From Orobanche coerulescens (taxonomy: Eukaryota > Streptophyta > Magnoliopsida > Lamiales > Orobanchaceae), in contig CM065803.1 of the NCBI GenBank assembly GCA_033398695.1, positions 101,048,001 through 101,112,000 of the forward strand: 64,000 nt of DNA. The letters are read 5' to 3'. This document shows, piece by piece, positions 1-12,135 of the stretch. Both the position numbers and the translations under genes were made by a program. Below the pieces are notes generated by a model, which was not told the DNA's origin, did not search any database, and was given only the letters and a program-made list of their open reading frames with translations. Within the stretch, counting starts at the first letter, position 1. The number at the start of each line of letters is the position of its first letter.

Positions 1-1214
1 TAAGATGTACAAGGACCTACGGAGGAACTTTTGGTGGAATGATATGAAGGAGGAGGTCGCATAATTTGTAGCGAGATGTTTGACTTGTCAGCAGGTCAAA
101 ATCGAGCATCAGCGACTAGCCGGGTTGTTGCAGTCACTTCCTATTCCGGAATGGAAATGGGAAGATATTTCGATGGACTTCCTCGTGAGCTTGCCGAGGT
201 CCAAGTCTGTATGAATATAGTGTGGGTGATTGTGGATCGTCTGAATAATTCGGCACACTTTCTGGGCATTAAGGATACTTGGGGTCCGAAAAATTTGGCT
301 CGTATATTTATTGCGCAGATTGTAAGGCTTCACAATACTCCGAAGTCAATTGTTTCGGATCGTGATGGCCGTTTTGAATCACATTTTTGGCAAGCGGTAC
401 ATAAGGCGTTTGGTACTCGTTTGCGTCTGAGTACTTCTTTTCAACCTCAGACGGATGGGAAGTCGGAGCGCACTATCCAGATATTTGAGGATATGTTGCG
501 TGCTTGTGCTCTCGATTGGAGCAGTGATTGGGAGGAGCATTTTCTGTTGATCGAGTTCACGTACAACAATAGTTGGCATGCGTCGATCAAGATAGCACCA
601 TATGAGGTGCTTTATGAGCGGCGATGTCGATCGCCGATTTGTTGGGACGAGGCGTCCAATTTGGTCAGGACCAAACCGGATATCGCTTTGGAAATGAGGA
701 GGAAGGTGGAATTGATTCGGGAGAGGATGTTGACAGCTCAGAGTCGATAGAAATCCTATGCTAATGTTCGTCGTCGACCTTTGGAATTCGAGGTGGGAGA
801 ACACGTTTTGCTAAAGGTGTCGCTAACGAGGGGAGTTTTCCGCTTCGGGAAGAAGGGAAAGTTGAGTCCGAGATTTATTGGGCCCTTTGAGATTCTAGAG
901 AAGGTCGGCGAGTTGGCGTATCGTTTGCTATTGCCTCCGGCATTGAGTCACGTCCATAGCATTTTCTATGTTTCCCAGCTGAGGAAATATGTTCCGGATC
1001 CTAGTCATGTCATCGACTATGGTGAGATCGATAACGCTGAGAATATTACCTTCGAGGAGCGTCCCTTGAAGATGTTGGAGTAGCGTGAGAAGCGACTGAG
1101 GCATAAGACCATTCCATTGGTCAAGGTGCAGTGGTCGAGATATAGTGTCGAGGAGGCAACTTGGGAAACCGAGGATAGCATGTGTGCTAAGTACCCCGAG
1201 TTGTTTCTTTCTTA
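1..1214 (+). pseudogene. pol: Ty3/gypsy chromovirus integrase and chromodomain, 3' end of pol
   Basis: The window opens inside the integrase of a forward gypsy element, just before the zinc-binding region (WWN motif near 30, then a CLTCQQ-like knuckle near 86-105). The DDE core follows: SDRDGRF near 355-375 and TDGKSERTIQ near 450-480. Next come YGRRCRSP-like and GPFEILEKVG motifs and an HVSQLRKY-like motif near 970. A C-terminal chromodomain ends the frame (VEEATWE near 1150, KYPELF near 1190). This identifies a chromovirus polyprotein that would insert cDNA into chromatin. In-frame stops at 748-750 and 1081-1083 and a frameshift near 210 show it is dead. The polypurine tract and 3' LTR follow directly. 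The 5' part lies left of the window. Confidence 0.93.
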
Positions 1215-1238
1215 AGTTTCGGGACTAAATTTGTTTTT

Positions 1239-1250
1239 AGAGGGGGAGAA
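1239..1250 (+). promoter_or_regulatory. Polypurine tract of the forward gypsy element
   Basis: A run of purines (AGAGGGGGAGAA) sits immediately before the TGTAATATCC start of the LTR and after the pol stop. This is the usual position of the plus-strand primer for retrotransposon reverse transcription. Confidence 0.8.
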
Positions 1251-1574
1251 TGTAATATCCGCATTTTTTTCCTTTTTCCGGTATTTTTCATTTTGGTGTA
1301 TTTTTCGTTTTTAGTGACTCGCTTTTAACCATATTGATATTTCGAGAACATTTAATACGGGACTTTTTCTCATTCGAACTCGTTTCGGAGTTTTGCTCAA
1401 TTTTCCACGTTTAAGGTCATTTTCGTCGCTATTTGGTTTGATTCTCGTGATCGTTGTTCGGAATCTCCCTTTTGGGGTTGCCGTAAATCCATATTATGTC
1501 ATTATGGATGTTGTGATCTTTTGTTTGGTGGTTCGATCTTGTATCATGTATTTCGGATAGTTGTGTTGTGCATG

Positions 1575-2000
1575 GGAAGTTTAGCGCACACTAAATTTGT
1601 AAATTAGCGCACGCTATGGTGGAAATCAGCGCACGCTAGATATGTTGGCAGCGCGCGCTAATTCGGTACTCCAGTAAGGGCATAATGTTTTTGAGGTTCG
1701 GTACTCTAGATATGTTGGTAGCGCACGCTACACCGGACTATAGCGCGCACTACGTAGCTTGTTAGCATACGTTATATACTTGGTAACGCACGCTATTTCG
1801 GCCGGACAGTTGAGGCGGAATGTTTCTGGACTCTGGAGACGAACAGGTAGCGCATGTTATAGGCCGATAGCATGAGCTAACGAGGACTAATAGCGCATGC
1901 TAATTATCGAGTAGCGCACGCAAATGGGTCAGAACCGTTCTGGACCAGAGTTGGCTGGTTAGCGCACGCTAACCATAAGCCCTTAGCGCACGCTAAGGCA
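1575..2000 (+). repeat. Array of TAGCGCACGCTA-type palindromes in LTR U3
   Basis: About a dozen copies of a short near-palindrome, consensus TAGCGCRCGCTA with variants such as AGCGCGCGCTA, lie 10-60 bp apart. The cluster ends just before the TATA box. The same array occurs in inverted orientation in the solo LTR at 25765-26190. It may be a repeated protein-binding site in the element promoter; function is inferred only from position. Confidence 0.8.
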
Positions 2001-2002
2001 TG

Positions 2003-2013
2003 TTTATATATAA
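2003..2013 (+). promoter_or_regulatory. TATA box of the gypsy LTR
   Basis: TTATATATAAG lies directly after the palindrome array. A CT-rich stretch with TCTCTCCTCCC follows about 30 bp downstream, as expected at a plant transcription start. Confidence 0.65.
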
Positions 2014-2619
2014 GGGCTAGAGCAAGTCAACTTCGTCATTTTTCATTTCTCTCCTCCCTCTCTGGTGATCTAGGGGATTCCAGGCATGAAGAAGCTAGGA
2101 TTTCGGCCAGATATCTTTAGATATCAATTTCTTTCAACTCCTGGCACAGATTTGTCAATTTTTTAACATACTTCACCATCTGATTCAAGGTAACATCCCT
2201 TAGAACCCTATTTTTGGGAAATTTGGGAGTTTTCGATTTAATGTCCGATTCGTTCCGTGTTGTTAATTAATCCATGATGTATGTGATTAATCTTAGTGGT
2301 ATTCATATTTTCCCTACGAGTTCATGGTAAATTTCGTGGTATTTGTGAAATCAAGAGGGTTCGGTTGCGACCCGCCCTTGTTGTTGTTTTTGTACGAATT
2401 TACATGAATCGTAGGTGGGTTTTTGGGTGTATTCCATTTTCATATTCGTGTAGAATTGGTTGTGATTGTATTCTTTGAATCGTTAGATTCAGGGTTGTCA
2501 GTTCCTAGCAAGCGTAGTTGATTTCCCGTTCATTTCGTCGTCAATTTCTCAAGGCAAGTATTCTTGTGAAACCCTTATGCTTAACATGAAATGGTAATGT
2601 ATATGTGTGTGATTTTCTC

Positions 2620-2845
2620 ACTCCGGGAGGGTCCAACGGGGCCTCAGAGGAATCTGTGATTTCGCTCCTAATTCACAAGCTTGTTTGGATAGCCAGCCCG
2701 GGAGGGCGATAGAGGCCTCGGATGGGACCAGTGGTTTAGCTCCGGTCCTAGGCGAGTCATGTGTGTGTTAACTATGGCGAGTTCGGGAGGGTCCTTAGAG
2801 GCCTCGGATGGGACCAATGTTTAGCCCCGGTCCTAGGTAAATTTT
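2620..2845 (+). repeat. Tandem 75-85 bp repeats in R/U5 of the LTR
   Basis: Three diverged copies start near 2625, 2700 and 2784. Each carries GGGAGGG, GGCCTC and, in the later copies, GGTCCTAGG. The first copy holds TCCAACGGGG, a core that recurs as TCCRACGGG in the matching tandem repeats of every other gypsy LTR of this type in the window. Confidence 0.7.
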
Positions 2846-3399
2846 CAATTGTGATTACTGACTATTTGTTTTTCGAGAAGAGACATGTCTTGATTGTGAA
2901 ACAATTTGATGCATGTACTATGAGATGTGTAAGTGAATAGTTTGTTTTGATTACTTGTACTAGCGTAATTGCTAACCCCTTTGGAGAACCCGTTTTTGGG
3001 GAAATTCATGTTATGAATTTCAGGTTGCGCTCATCCGGTCGAGCGGGCACTGGAGCAGTACGAGGATGCTGGCCAGGGTTGTTGACGTGTGCAAATGAGT
3101 TCCTTTATTTTAGTTGTCCATTTTAAACGTTTGTTTTCAAACTTGTAAACTGATGGAAAGTGCTCGCGAGTACTTAGGCGTTTGAATTTTGAAGATGGAT
3201 ACTAAATTTTATTTGTGATTTTCGGTGATGTCTGGTTTACCAGTTGTACCGGGCATTATATTTAATTTTCATCTTGGTGATGTGTGTTTTCTCGCTAACC
3301 GAGATGGTTAGACGAGCGGTATTAATTATTTAGCCTGGTGGGTCCCACGTAGGGGTCCACGGTACTGTAATATACCCTGAATATCTTGGGGGTGTTACA

Positions 3400-3967
3400 T
3401 TATCGAGATCCTCAAGGGGACATCATCAACCCGCACAAGTTGGGACACGATTTCTGCCCAAGATACAAAGCTTATTGAGTCAGTCATTTTGACTCTCACC
3501 CATGGTAAATCAAGGCAATAAATATTATAAATATATAATTAAATATTATATACATAGAATTAAGAAATAATAATTATCCAAGATTTTCGTTCTTCTTACA
3601 GTCAGTATAGAACACACTATCTCACTTCGATCCTGTTCAACATATACAAATACGCTAATGCATGCTAATAGTCAAGACCAACTAATTTCAAGCATACACT
3701 ACAACCTTTCACATAATTTGTCTAATAATTATATAGGTTGTGAACTATTATATTATTTTATAAGGCACCAATAATGTGATCTTTCGTGTGACACCAACAC
3801 ACCACATTATCTACAATATAAAATAATTATACATTTCATTTGCATAACCATAACATGAATAAATATGGAAAATATGTGATTAAATGTAATTAATATTATC
3901 ATTGGTAGTTACACGAAAATAAGGTAATAGAAGCATAAAGTATGTTTTGCAGTATACAACCCCAACA
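3400..3967 (-). repeat. 3' LTR fragment of copia element 1
   Basis: This stretch matches 26371-26970 nearly end to end with scattered differences. On the minus strand it starts TGTTGGGG just after a purine-rich tract, as a copia LTR should. Its other end is cut at 3400 by the gypsy LTR; the rest of this LTR should lie left of the window. It is the downstream LTR of the reverse-strand copia pol gene at 4060-6820. Confidence 0.85.
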
Positions 3968-3980
3968 ATCTCTCACTTAT
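3968..3980 (-). promoter_or_regulatory. Polypurine tract of copia element 1
   Basis: On the minus strand AAGTGAGAGAT directly precedes the LTR start TGTTGGGG. It lies between the end of RNase H and the LTR. Confidence 0.7.
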
Positions 3981-4059
3981 ACTCAAAGCATGCTTTTAAG
4001 TATACTACTCTATTACATAGTCTCTCATTTCTCTCACTTATACTCAAAGCAATGTTGTC

Positions 4060-6820
4060 ATACACCGTAATCCCATTCCTTCCACATGCCTTTCAAAAAC
4101 TTTTGAAGGTATGCCTTTCGTGAAAGGATCAGCAAGATTATCTTCCAATGCAACCCTGGCTACAACTACATCTCCTTACTTTATGAAGTGTCGTATGATG
4201 TGGTACTTGCGGTTGATATGTTTATTTGCCTTGTGCGCTCGTGGTTCCCTCGAACTTGCGACTGCACCGATATTATCACAATAAAGCGTAATACCCTTTG
4301 TCAAATCGCGAATCACATCTAAGTCCTGCAGGAAGCACTTGAGCCATACCACCTCCTTGGATGCCTTAGAGGCTGTCACGTACTCGGCTTTCTTGGTAGA
4401 GTCTAAGATGCATTTCTGCTTCACAGTCCTTCAACTAATGGCTCCACCTCCCAGGCTAAACACATAACCTGAAGTACACTTGGACTTTTCTTTGTCTGAT
4501 GAAAAATCTGAGTCAGTATAACCCACTGGACACAGGTCTTCAGATTGATATACTGGCATATACTCCCCAGTCATTCTCATATATTTAAGTATGTGCTTGA
4601 CAGCAATCCAGTGTACTGGTCCTGGGTTCGACTGATATCTAGCAGCCATGCCTACGTCATGACAGATATCTGGTCTAGTGCAAAGAATAGCATACATGAG
4701 GCTTCCCATAGCTGACGCATAAGGGATTAACTTCATGTCATCTATGTCCTTTTGTGTCTTGGGACACATATCCTTAGATAGTTGAATTCCATTCCTGTAA
4801 GGTAGAAAACCTTTCTTGGAATTCTCCATGCTAAACCGCTTCAGCACTGTATCGATATAGGATGCCTAAGATAAGCACAACATCATTTTCTCCTACCACG
4901 AAAGATTCTGATTCTAAGAACGTGTCCTATTTATCCCAAATCCTTCATATCGAACTGCTTAGATAGCCATACCCATATGTCCAACAACTCCTTCACGTTG
5001 TTTCCAATCAGAAGGATATCAGCTACATACAGTACAAGAAACACCAACATGTTTCCATCACATTTCTTATACACACAACTCTCACTCGGACATTGGACGA
5101 ATCCATATGACTGGATAACCTCGTCAAATCGAGTGTTCTAAGATCTAGATGCTTTCTTAAGTCCAAAAATGGATCTCTTAAGCTTGCACACTAAGTGCTC
5201 CTCTCCTTCAGCAATAAATCCCTCTGATTGGCGCATGTAGATTTCCTTGTCTAGACTCCCATTCAAGAATGCAGTTTTGACATCCATTTTGCCAAATCTC
5301 CAGATCCAACTGCGTAGCTATAGTTAAAAGAATCCGGATTGACTTAAGCATGTCTACCGGCAAAAAGGTTTCATCATAATCGATACCCTCTTTCTGAGTG
5401 TAACCTTTTGAAACAAGCCTCACTTTAAAGGTTTCTACCTTCCCATCACCTCCTTTCTTTCGCTTGTAGACCCACTTACTCCCAATGGCTTGTACCCTAC
5501 CAGATAGTTCTACTAGCTCCCACACTTGATTGGAATCCATAGATCCTATTTATGATTCCATTGCTACTTGCCAGGAGTAAACATCTTTATCTTGGATTGT
5601 CTCTTTGTAAGCTCAGGGATCTGATTCAGCTTCGCCTGGGATTGAGTCCCAAGACTGTCCCACGCCTATAAATCGTTCCGGTTGATGAACAACCGTCACA
5701 CTACGACGAGGCAAATCCTCAATTGGTGTAAAAGTCTCATAATCGATGCATGGTGCAGTGTTAGTTGGCGCTTGTACGATTGGTATAGATGGATTCTCGC
5801 CCCTCAACTCTTCCAGAATTATTTCGCTCATGGGCTTGTGACTAATCATATAATCCTCTTCCAGGAATCGGCATTGGTGCTAACAATGACTTTCTGATCA
5901 TGGGGACTATAGAATAAGCCACCCTTCGTTCCCTTAGGATATACCACAAACACTCGTACTTCTGTATGAGATGCCAACTTATCAGCTTCCTTATTCAGCA
6001 TATGTGCTGGAGTACCCGAAATCCAAACATGTCCTAGACTGGGCTTTCCCCCACTCCACAGTTCTGTAGGTGTTTTTGGAACTGATTTCGGAGGCATCAG
6101 GTTTAGAATGTACGCCGCTCTTTCTAAGGCGTATCCTCAAAACGAAATGGCTAAATCCAAATAACTCATCATTGACCTAACCATTTCTAAAAGAGTTCTA
6201 TTCCTTCTCTCAGCAACACCATTTTGTTGTGGATCTCCCGCCGCAGTGAGTTGGGACGAAATCCCCTCATTCGCCAAGAAATTCAAAAACTCTCCACTAA
6301 GGTATTCGCTACCACGATCAGATCGTAGTGACTTGATACTCTTCCCATGACGCTTCTCCATTTCAGCCTTGAAGTCTTTGAACTTGTCAAAAGCTTCAGA
6401 CTTACGTCGCATCAAATAGATGTATCCATATCTCGAATAATCATCTATAAACGTGATGAAGTATTTGAAACCCTTAGATTGGACGTTCATTGTACCACAT
6501 ACATCTGTATAAACCAATTCTAACATATTCTGAGCACGGTTTCCCTTGGTCTTAAAAACCCTTTTGGTCGTGTTACCTTGCAGATAGGATTCACAAATTG
6601 GAAATGACTCAACATGGAGGTCATCCAATGGGCCATTATCTACCAATCTTTGAATCCTCCTAAGGTTTACATGACCTAGTCGTAAATGCCACATATATGT
6701 TTGTTTTATGCTCGAAGGTTCTTTTCTCTTTATAGGTTTAGACAAAGAGTTAAGTAATTTATGTTTATGCGTGGGAGTTTGTGCAGTATTAATGACATAT
6801 AGCCCATCAGTAAAAATACC
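4060..6820 (-). pseudogene. pol: Copia element 1 pol: integrase, reverse transcriptase, RNase H (broken)
   Basis: Reading leftward, the order is integrase, RT, RNase H, which is the Ty1/copia order. The integrase zinc region is at about 6690 (WHLRLGHVN). The catalytic core shows YTDVCG, SDRGSEY and QQNGVAERRNRT. RT begins near 5540 (WVYKRKKGGDG). The active-site motif near 5010-5030 reads YVADILLI where the family has YVDD, so one catalytic aspartate is lost. RNase H is seen at 4847-4176 (TRPDICHDVG, GYTDSDFS, ADPFTKG). At least five frames are needed, with stops and frameshifts between them. The N-terminal part of the same frame continues beyond the inserted CACTA at 12657. Confidence 0.93.
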
Positions 6821-6844
6821 CACTACACCATATATGACCTATTG

Positions 6845-7165
6845 CAAGCCCACAAAAGTGTATTCTTAGACCCGAAAAATGTTACAGTAGATGTTTATGT
6901 AACATTTTGGCCAAAATTCGGCGTTGCATTTACTGGCGTTGCCTATGCTCTCTATTGCAACATTATATGTACTTATTGCAACACATTTTATAGTGTTACA
7001 ATAGCACTTTTTTGTAACACTTTGATCTATTTTAGTAACATTTTTAAGGTGTTACAATAGACTAATGCAATACTTTTTAGCAACATTTATATCCTATTGT
7101 AATATTTTTAAATTTTATTTGCAACACTAATCTGCAACACTTTTTATTAGTCCGGATTGCAATAT
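6845..7165. repeat. Left subterminal repeat region of the Pack-CACTA
   Basis: More than ten copies of short words such as GCAACAC, GTTACAATAG and GTAACA occur in both orientations in AT-rich DNA. Clustered subterminal motifs are the usual transposase-binding sites of CACTA elements. The right end has the same words. Confidence 0.75.
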
Positions 7166-7560
7166 CCTGTTTGAAATTTCAATATACCATTCACAAAAAC
7201 ATATCAAACCAGAAATCACATTTCAAATTTCCCAAATGGCAAATCCAACAAAACATGTCAGTAAAGCCGAAACAAAACTGATGTGTACCACGACATCATC
7301 TTACATCTAGTACTTAAGCCTAAAGTCAAAACACATAATCGACCTACACCATAATTCTACATGAAACTGTCTTTCAAGTCAAAATATCCAACCAATCAAT
7401 TACGCATATACAAAATAAAAGTACTGATCATCAATCATCATGAAGTTCATTTTCCTCAGCTCTCAATCGTCGTCCTTGCACTCATCGTCATGAACCACCT
7501 TTTCCATGATGTTATTTTCATATACTAAGGACTTGTGAGCATAATCTTCCTTATCTGTTC
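7166..7560. other. Non-coding interior of the Pack-CACTA
   Basis: AT-rich sequence with no exon-like block or repeat that I can recognise. Confidence 0.4.
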
Positions 7561-7564
7561 TTTC

Positions 7565-7745
7565 TTTCTCCACAATGTTGATCTCTCTTCTTTATTTCCT
7601 CCCTTATAGTCTTTTTCAAATCATCAATATCAGTAGCTGCAGTACCGGAACTAAAAAGTTTTGGCTGCTGATCTTTCATTATTTTTATGCATTTTCCAGA
7701 TCTACCTAGAAGCCAATTCGGTCCATAGCTTGGTTTTTTTACTTG
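7565..7745 (-). other. Coding-like block of unknown origin in the Pack-CACTA
   Basis: On the minus strand this stretch reads for about 60 codons without a stop. It has an acidic start (EDDSGEQ), a GPNWLLGRSGK segment and a charged helical tail (DDLKKTIREEIKK). The charged tail resembles coiled-coil ends of plant transposon accessory proteins, but I do not recognise the family. It could also be a third captured exon. It lies downstream of the HECT exons on the same strand. Confidence 0.3.
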
Positions 7746-7873
7746 CTCCCCACTGTCATCTTCAGCAACAATTGTAGTCTACAAATAAACATGATTAAAC
7801 AAAAATACAAACACATTAGGGTGCAGTGTTATAAGGACCATTAGACTTATATAAGAACGAGGTGCAGTGTTAC

Positions 7874-9066
7874 CTCTGTATGCAGAAAGTGGGCTCTGGG
7901 TGCTCAAATCCAAGCAAAGGCCCACAAGAACACCCAGTTGCAAACCTGAGAGGCAGAACAAATAAGACATGGTGTTTACGAAAATGAGCATATGGATACA
8001 GCACGTCAAATTCATCGGCTTCAGATTCATGCCCAGTGTTGTACTTCATGATTTCAAGGAGGATATACGAGGTTGAATTTAGGATTCTTAAATGTGATAT
8101 GGATTCAGGATCACATCATATTGTATAAACTATACTAAGTTAAGCTACTTCTGCTGTATATGGGGCACACATCTTTAGCAAAAAATCCTAGCAGTAAAAA
8201 ATGATAAGGCATACTTCAAAATTTTCCTCTGATTTGCCAGGCTAAGTTTCTGAACAACATCCCAGAACATTTTAATAACATAGTGATCCTGCTAAAATAA
8301 TTGCTAGTCAGAGATGTATAAAAAAAAGGTATTACTCTAAAAAATAAGACACCAAGAAAAATATAAAAACCCAGCATACCCAGAAACTGATAATTCGAAT
8401 GTTTCTGAAACACCAATGTTACATAATAAATCAGGCAAAAATCACATTCCCAGATTCACCAGCAGCTTGAAATTTCAGGTCATGTGGCCGTGGCATCAAG
8501 TTTTAACCGTAGAAAGAAAAACGAGTATAAAACTACTTCTTTAGGGTCACTGTATATACGTGGAAATGAAATTCCTCTGTTGCAGGCAGTTCAGTGATAA
8601 AAAGACAAACATGTATCTAGCATGTATGATGGTAAGCAAATAGAGAAAGTAGATAAATCTAAGTAAAAGATATACTTGAACCGCAAGTATAGTAACAAGT
8701 TAGGATGATATAATATTTCTAATACACGGACCGGGAAAGGGAATAGTTGTGTTGTTTTATTAAGAGACGGACTCTTTTCTGGATTATTTGTTTAATGCAG
8801 TACAATTAATTGAAATCTTCAAAATAAGAAAATTTGGAGTAAGAAAATAAGCCAACAATTAGAAACAAAATGTTGCCAAACAAAAAAGATGAAAGAAGAA
8901 TATACACAGGAGCTTTAACAAATGATGGACCATGATATTCATTTTGAGGAAGTAAAACAAGTGAGGAGCATGCAAAACAGCTTACCGCGTGATAGCCACC
9001 TGTATAACTGATATGAGATTAGAGATCATCAAGATCAAAACTATCTAAGGATCCGGATATTAGAAG
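7874..9066 (-). pseudogene. Captured HECT-type E3 ubiquitin ligase fragment (UPL6/UPL7-like), three exons
   Basis: Three exon-like blocks with consistent AG and GT borders lie at 9066-8986, 8288-8215 and 7945-7874. Their conceptual pieces follow HECT-domain order. The first has GSLDSFDLDDL and YTGGYH. The second has VIKMFWDVVQKLS. The third has GCSCGPLLGFE and ends FCIQ. HECT domains transfer ubiquitin from an E2 enzyme to a substrate. These blocks stop short of the catalytic cysteine loop, so no activity is expected. An in-frame TAA lies in the first exon. Introns of about 700 and 270 bp are kept, so capture was from DNA. The wording resembles plant UPL6/UPL7 more than other UPLs, from memory only. 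Confidence 0.8.
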
Positions 9067-10427
9067 CTGGGACGAAGAAAAAAGAATTTAGCAACGACTT
9101 ATCACTTCAACAAGGGAAAATTCCTTAATAAATACAGCTTATAATTCATGTGAAATACATATGAACTATTGGTGAGGTAGACCAGTAGAAGTGCACGTCC
9201 AAGCCAGTGATGCAGGGCCGGAACCAGGCATAATGCGAACATACAAAAACTGGAAGTAAATATATAAAAAATACTAGTCAACAATGTTAGTTATATAAAA
9301 CTTATATATATATATATACTTACTTTTTAAGTTTCTCTTAGTGAAACAGACTAGTTACTTGATTAGGTCAAACCAGCTTTATTGTAATCCCTTTTCAAGA
9401 ACAGCTACTTATAAGCACAAGTCTGCAATTAAGCTTATAAAAAATTCCACAAAATGAAACTAGAAACATGCCATAATGAGCATAACGTCATTCAAAACTG
9501 TGGGTTCAGGATGTGGTTATTTCAGTGCATTTGAAGTTAGGGTTTAATTTTGCTAAGTTATCTTCATGTTTAAACACATGCTTTAAAGTTTGAATTGGGT
9601 AAAAGCCTAATAAAGTTGCTGAAAATTTATTATCTCAACATTGATTCACAACCCTGCTGGAGTGAAGACTCAAATCTGACTCCCTTCTTCTGGAAGAAAT
9701 TTAAATCCAAGCATGCATGTTAAAGTAAAGGAAAATTGGTGTTATCCATAGAGTAGATTTCAGTGTTGTGTAAAACACTCGAGAATACAATCCACATTCT
9801 ATTTAAAGAATTTTTGGTTAAAAAACAAAAAAAAATTGAGAACCACACCTAGAGCCAAATTGGATTCCTCGCAAAGTCCGTCAAGTATGTCTAATTTTTA
9901 AAGAATAAAGATCATTGATTACGTCGTTAATTATCTTCATTAACTCACAGGAACTACATCATTTCACACCCTTGATAATATTAACCATCATATCTGTAAC
10001 TAACTGCATAACAATTTATTAAAGAGGCTTGTATACATCAACATGTGAAGATCCCTCCAAACATGCTATTAAACTGTCCCACGCATTAGTCAGCAACTTA
10101 TACCCAGATATTTGTCAAGCAATTACCATCAACTTTCAGACCATATTATGTCAAATCAGAAAAGAATGCCGAATCAAGTTAGATCAAAGCATATTAGAAA
10201 AGATGTATGGGTTTGTGGAAAACCAACACAATCCAACAATGCTTATGAGGTCCAAGATATGCATACAAATGGACGGTATTACATTTAACTAGCTTCAATA
10301 TTCAATGTTCTATCAGCCAACCATCAACTCGTAAAATATGGATAGGATAAAAAGGAAATATAGCACAGAAAGGGTAGAATTCCAAAACAAAGTACACAAA
10401 TAAACTGTTCCGAAACAACTTAATCAC
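9067..10427. other. Non-coding interior between the two captured gene fragments
   Basis: AT-rich DNA with a short TA run near 9303-9320. An 87-codon open frame at 10029-10292 shows no recognisable motif. I found no further transportin or HECT exon here; intron or filler DNA is likely. Confidence 0.4.
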
Positions 10428-11195
10428 CTGCACAATTGGCATCAATGTTGGTAAAATTTCAGCTCCAAATACATTAGAAATAAAATCCAGGGCAGCTGCA
10501 CTGCATTTACGTAAATTCCATACGTTTACAATGTCATCATCCTGCAATTACAAATCAAAGAACCACATCAAAATATTCAACTCAATCTCTGATCCCAAGA
10601 TCTGGCCCTATGCAAAGATGGAAGATCTAGGTATCTTGCGACGATGCTGAGTTTATATATGTTCAATCAGTCTGAGAAAAAATGATGAAATTAATATATA
10701 CATACCTCATCTTTCTACATCCTCCGATCCATGAAAACGGGATGAATGAAAATGAGGCTTTAGATCCTGTATCAAAATATTAGTATTAGGGAACCAAGTA
10801 CTTTGCATAGTATACTTGATGCAACATTAAGAATTGCAACTGAACCTGCTCTCTATCTGGAAGAGATCCATCCTCCTGCAATGACATGTGAACAAAGAGC
10901 ATTAATTTCATAAGGGTCGTATAATCATATTTAGATGGTTTAGAGATGAAACAGATAATAACCTCAGCTTCCAGAAGAGATTCATCATCATCAGCATATG
11001 CCATGTTTGAGAGCAAAATCTATAGAAGTTGCATAAAATAGTTAAAGCGTACATCAGTTGGAAAATAAAAAATAAAAAACAGAATAAACAAAATAAGATT
11101 GGAACCCCAATTGCATCATGAGTCATACCGGAATAAGACGTGGTAAAAACTCACTCAAGTTTTCAGGTGGAAGTTCAGCTTCACAGTAAGTAGAC
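10428..11195 (-). pseudogene. TRN1: Captured transportin-1 (importin-beta-type) fragment, five exons
   Basis: Five blocks with AG/GT borders lie at 11195-11129, 11019-10963, 10875-10846, 10766-10706 and 10541-10428. They read in order ELPPENLSEFLPRLIP, LLSNMAYADDDESLLEAE, EDGSLPDREQ, HFHSSRFHGSEDVE, and [13 protein letters not shown] followed by [10 protein letters not shown]. This is the acidic-loop region of transportin-1, the nuclear import receptor for M9/PY-NLS cargoes. The plant protein is roughly 890 residues, so only about a tenth is present. A TGA ends the fourth exon, so no full product is possible. Short introns are retained, which means capture from genomic DNA. The HECT fragment lies downstream in the same orientation. 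Confidence 0.9.
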
Positions 11196-12130
11196 CTGAT
11201 TAAAGAATCAGTAAATGTGGTTACCATAACGATGGATAGAGAGTAAATCCCAAACATTTTCAGCCCATCAATGTTTTGTGGAAGTCGTATGGTGGAAAAT
11301 GCTTTCCCCAGGGCCTAGAGCCTAGTTGTTTCTTGGTTTGGCCTATGCAAAACCAGTTCCCAAATATAAAGGTGCATGCACACACATATAATTTGTAGCT
11401 CTTGCACTTGTCATCAAAAACCAGTTTTTTGATGGGGAACAGAAGGAAGTTGGCATGTGAAAATTTTATGTATTCTTTTTGCTTGCCACTTGGATCTTAA
11501 ATAAACTGAAATTTTAACATGTCCTTCGGTTATATCTTTTACACATGATTGACTTGTCAGGTAGTGGACTGGTTACATTTAGAAATGTGCAGTCTTAAGC
11601 AGAACAAAGCTGCACGGTTCGAAAATTCAAGGTACAGTGATTAGTTGCTTTAAGAATAGTTGCTAAAAAAACGAATAGCATTGAATTTAAAACGTTAATG
11701 GTCTAATGGTTCTTTTGAGCTTTATTGCTAGTATTTTTGGTCATTAGTTGTCTGAATCTATTTCTCGAATTGTCACCAAGACTTCAGTGACGTATATCAT
11801 CACCAAGATGCTTAGACACTGATTAGCTTAAGATCTACACTCATTTTTTTTGGTTAAACATGCTGAACTTAATGTTTTGTTAAACATGTTAAATAGAAAT
11901 CGGCAATCTCCAGAGGCATCTCCAACACAAAATTACCTTAAATAAACTGAAATTTTCAAATAGCAAATTCAATCTGTAGAAAATTAAGAACATATAATCT
12001 AATCGAACGACATGAATAATCAAACAATCTTGTGCATATACCTCTAGTCGAACCTGATGAGCTTTGGATAATGAACCCTAATTACAATCGAAATTGTACA
12101 TATACATATATAATAAAAAAGGATGGGTAC
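11196..12130. other. Non-coding interior upstream of the transportin exons
   Basis: AT-rich sequence without a recognisable exon. It could be intron joining the small first exon at 12136-12171 to the transportin exons, but I see no further coding block. Confidence 0.35.
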
Positions 12131-12135
12131 TTTAC

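Larger units (their letters stand above)
1251..3399 (+). repeat. 3' LTR of the forward gypsy element
   Basis: The LTR starts TGTAATATCC after the polypurine tract and ends GGGGGTGTTACA, about 2.15 kb. These termini match those of the other gypsy LTRs here (33137, 46999, 60315 and, reversed, 16074-26340). Inside are a GC-rich palindrome array, a TATA box at about 2004 and short tandem repeats at 2620-2845. On its right the sequence turns directly into copia LTR sequence that also occurs at 26371-26970, so the gypsy element inserted into that copia LTR. The expected right target duplication is TTATC (3400-3404); the left copy is outside the window. Confidence 0.9.

Noticed and set aside
2296..2478. 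60-codon frame in the LTR
   Set aside because: Inside LTR R/U5 sequence, no initiator context or homology.
10029..10292. 87-codon plus-strand frame in the Pack-CACTA
   Set aside because: Opposite strand to the captured exons, no recognisable motif, AT-rich; left as unassigned.
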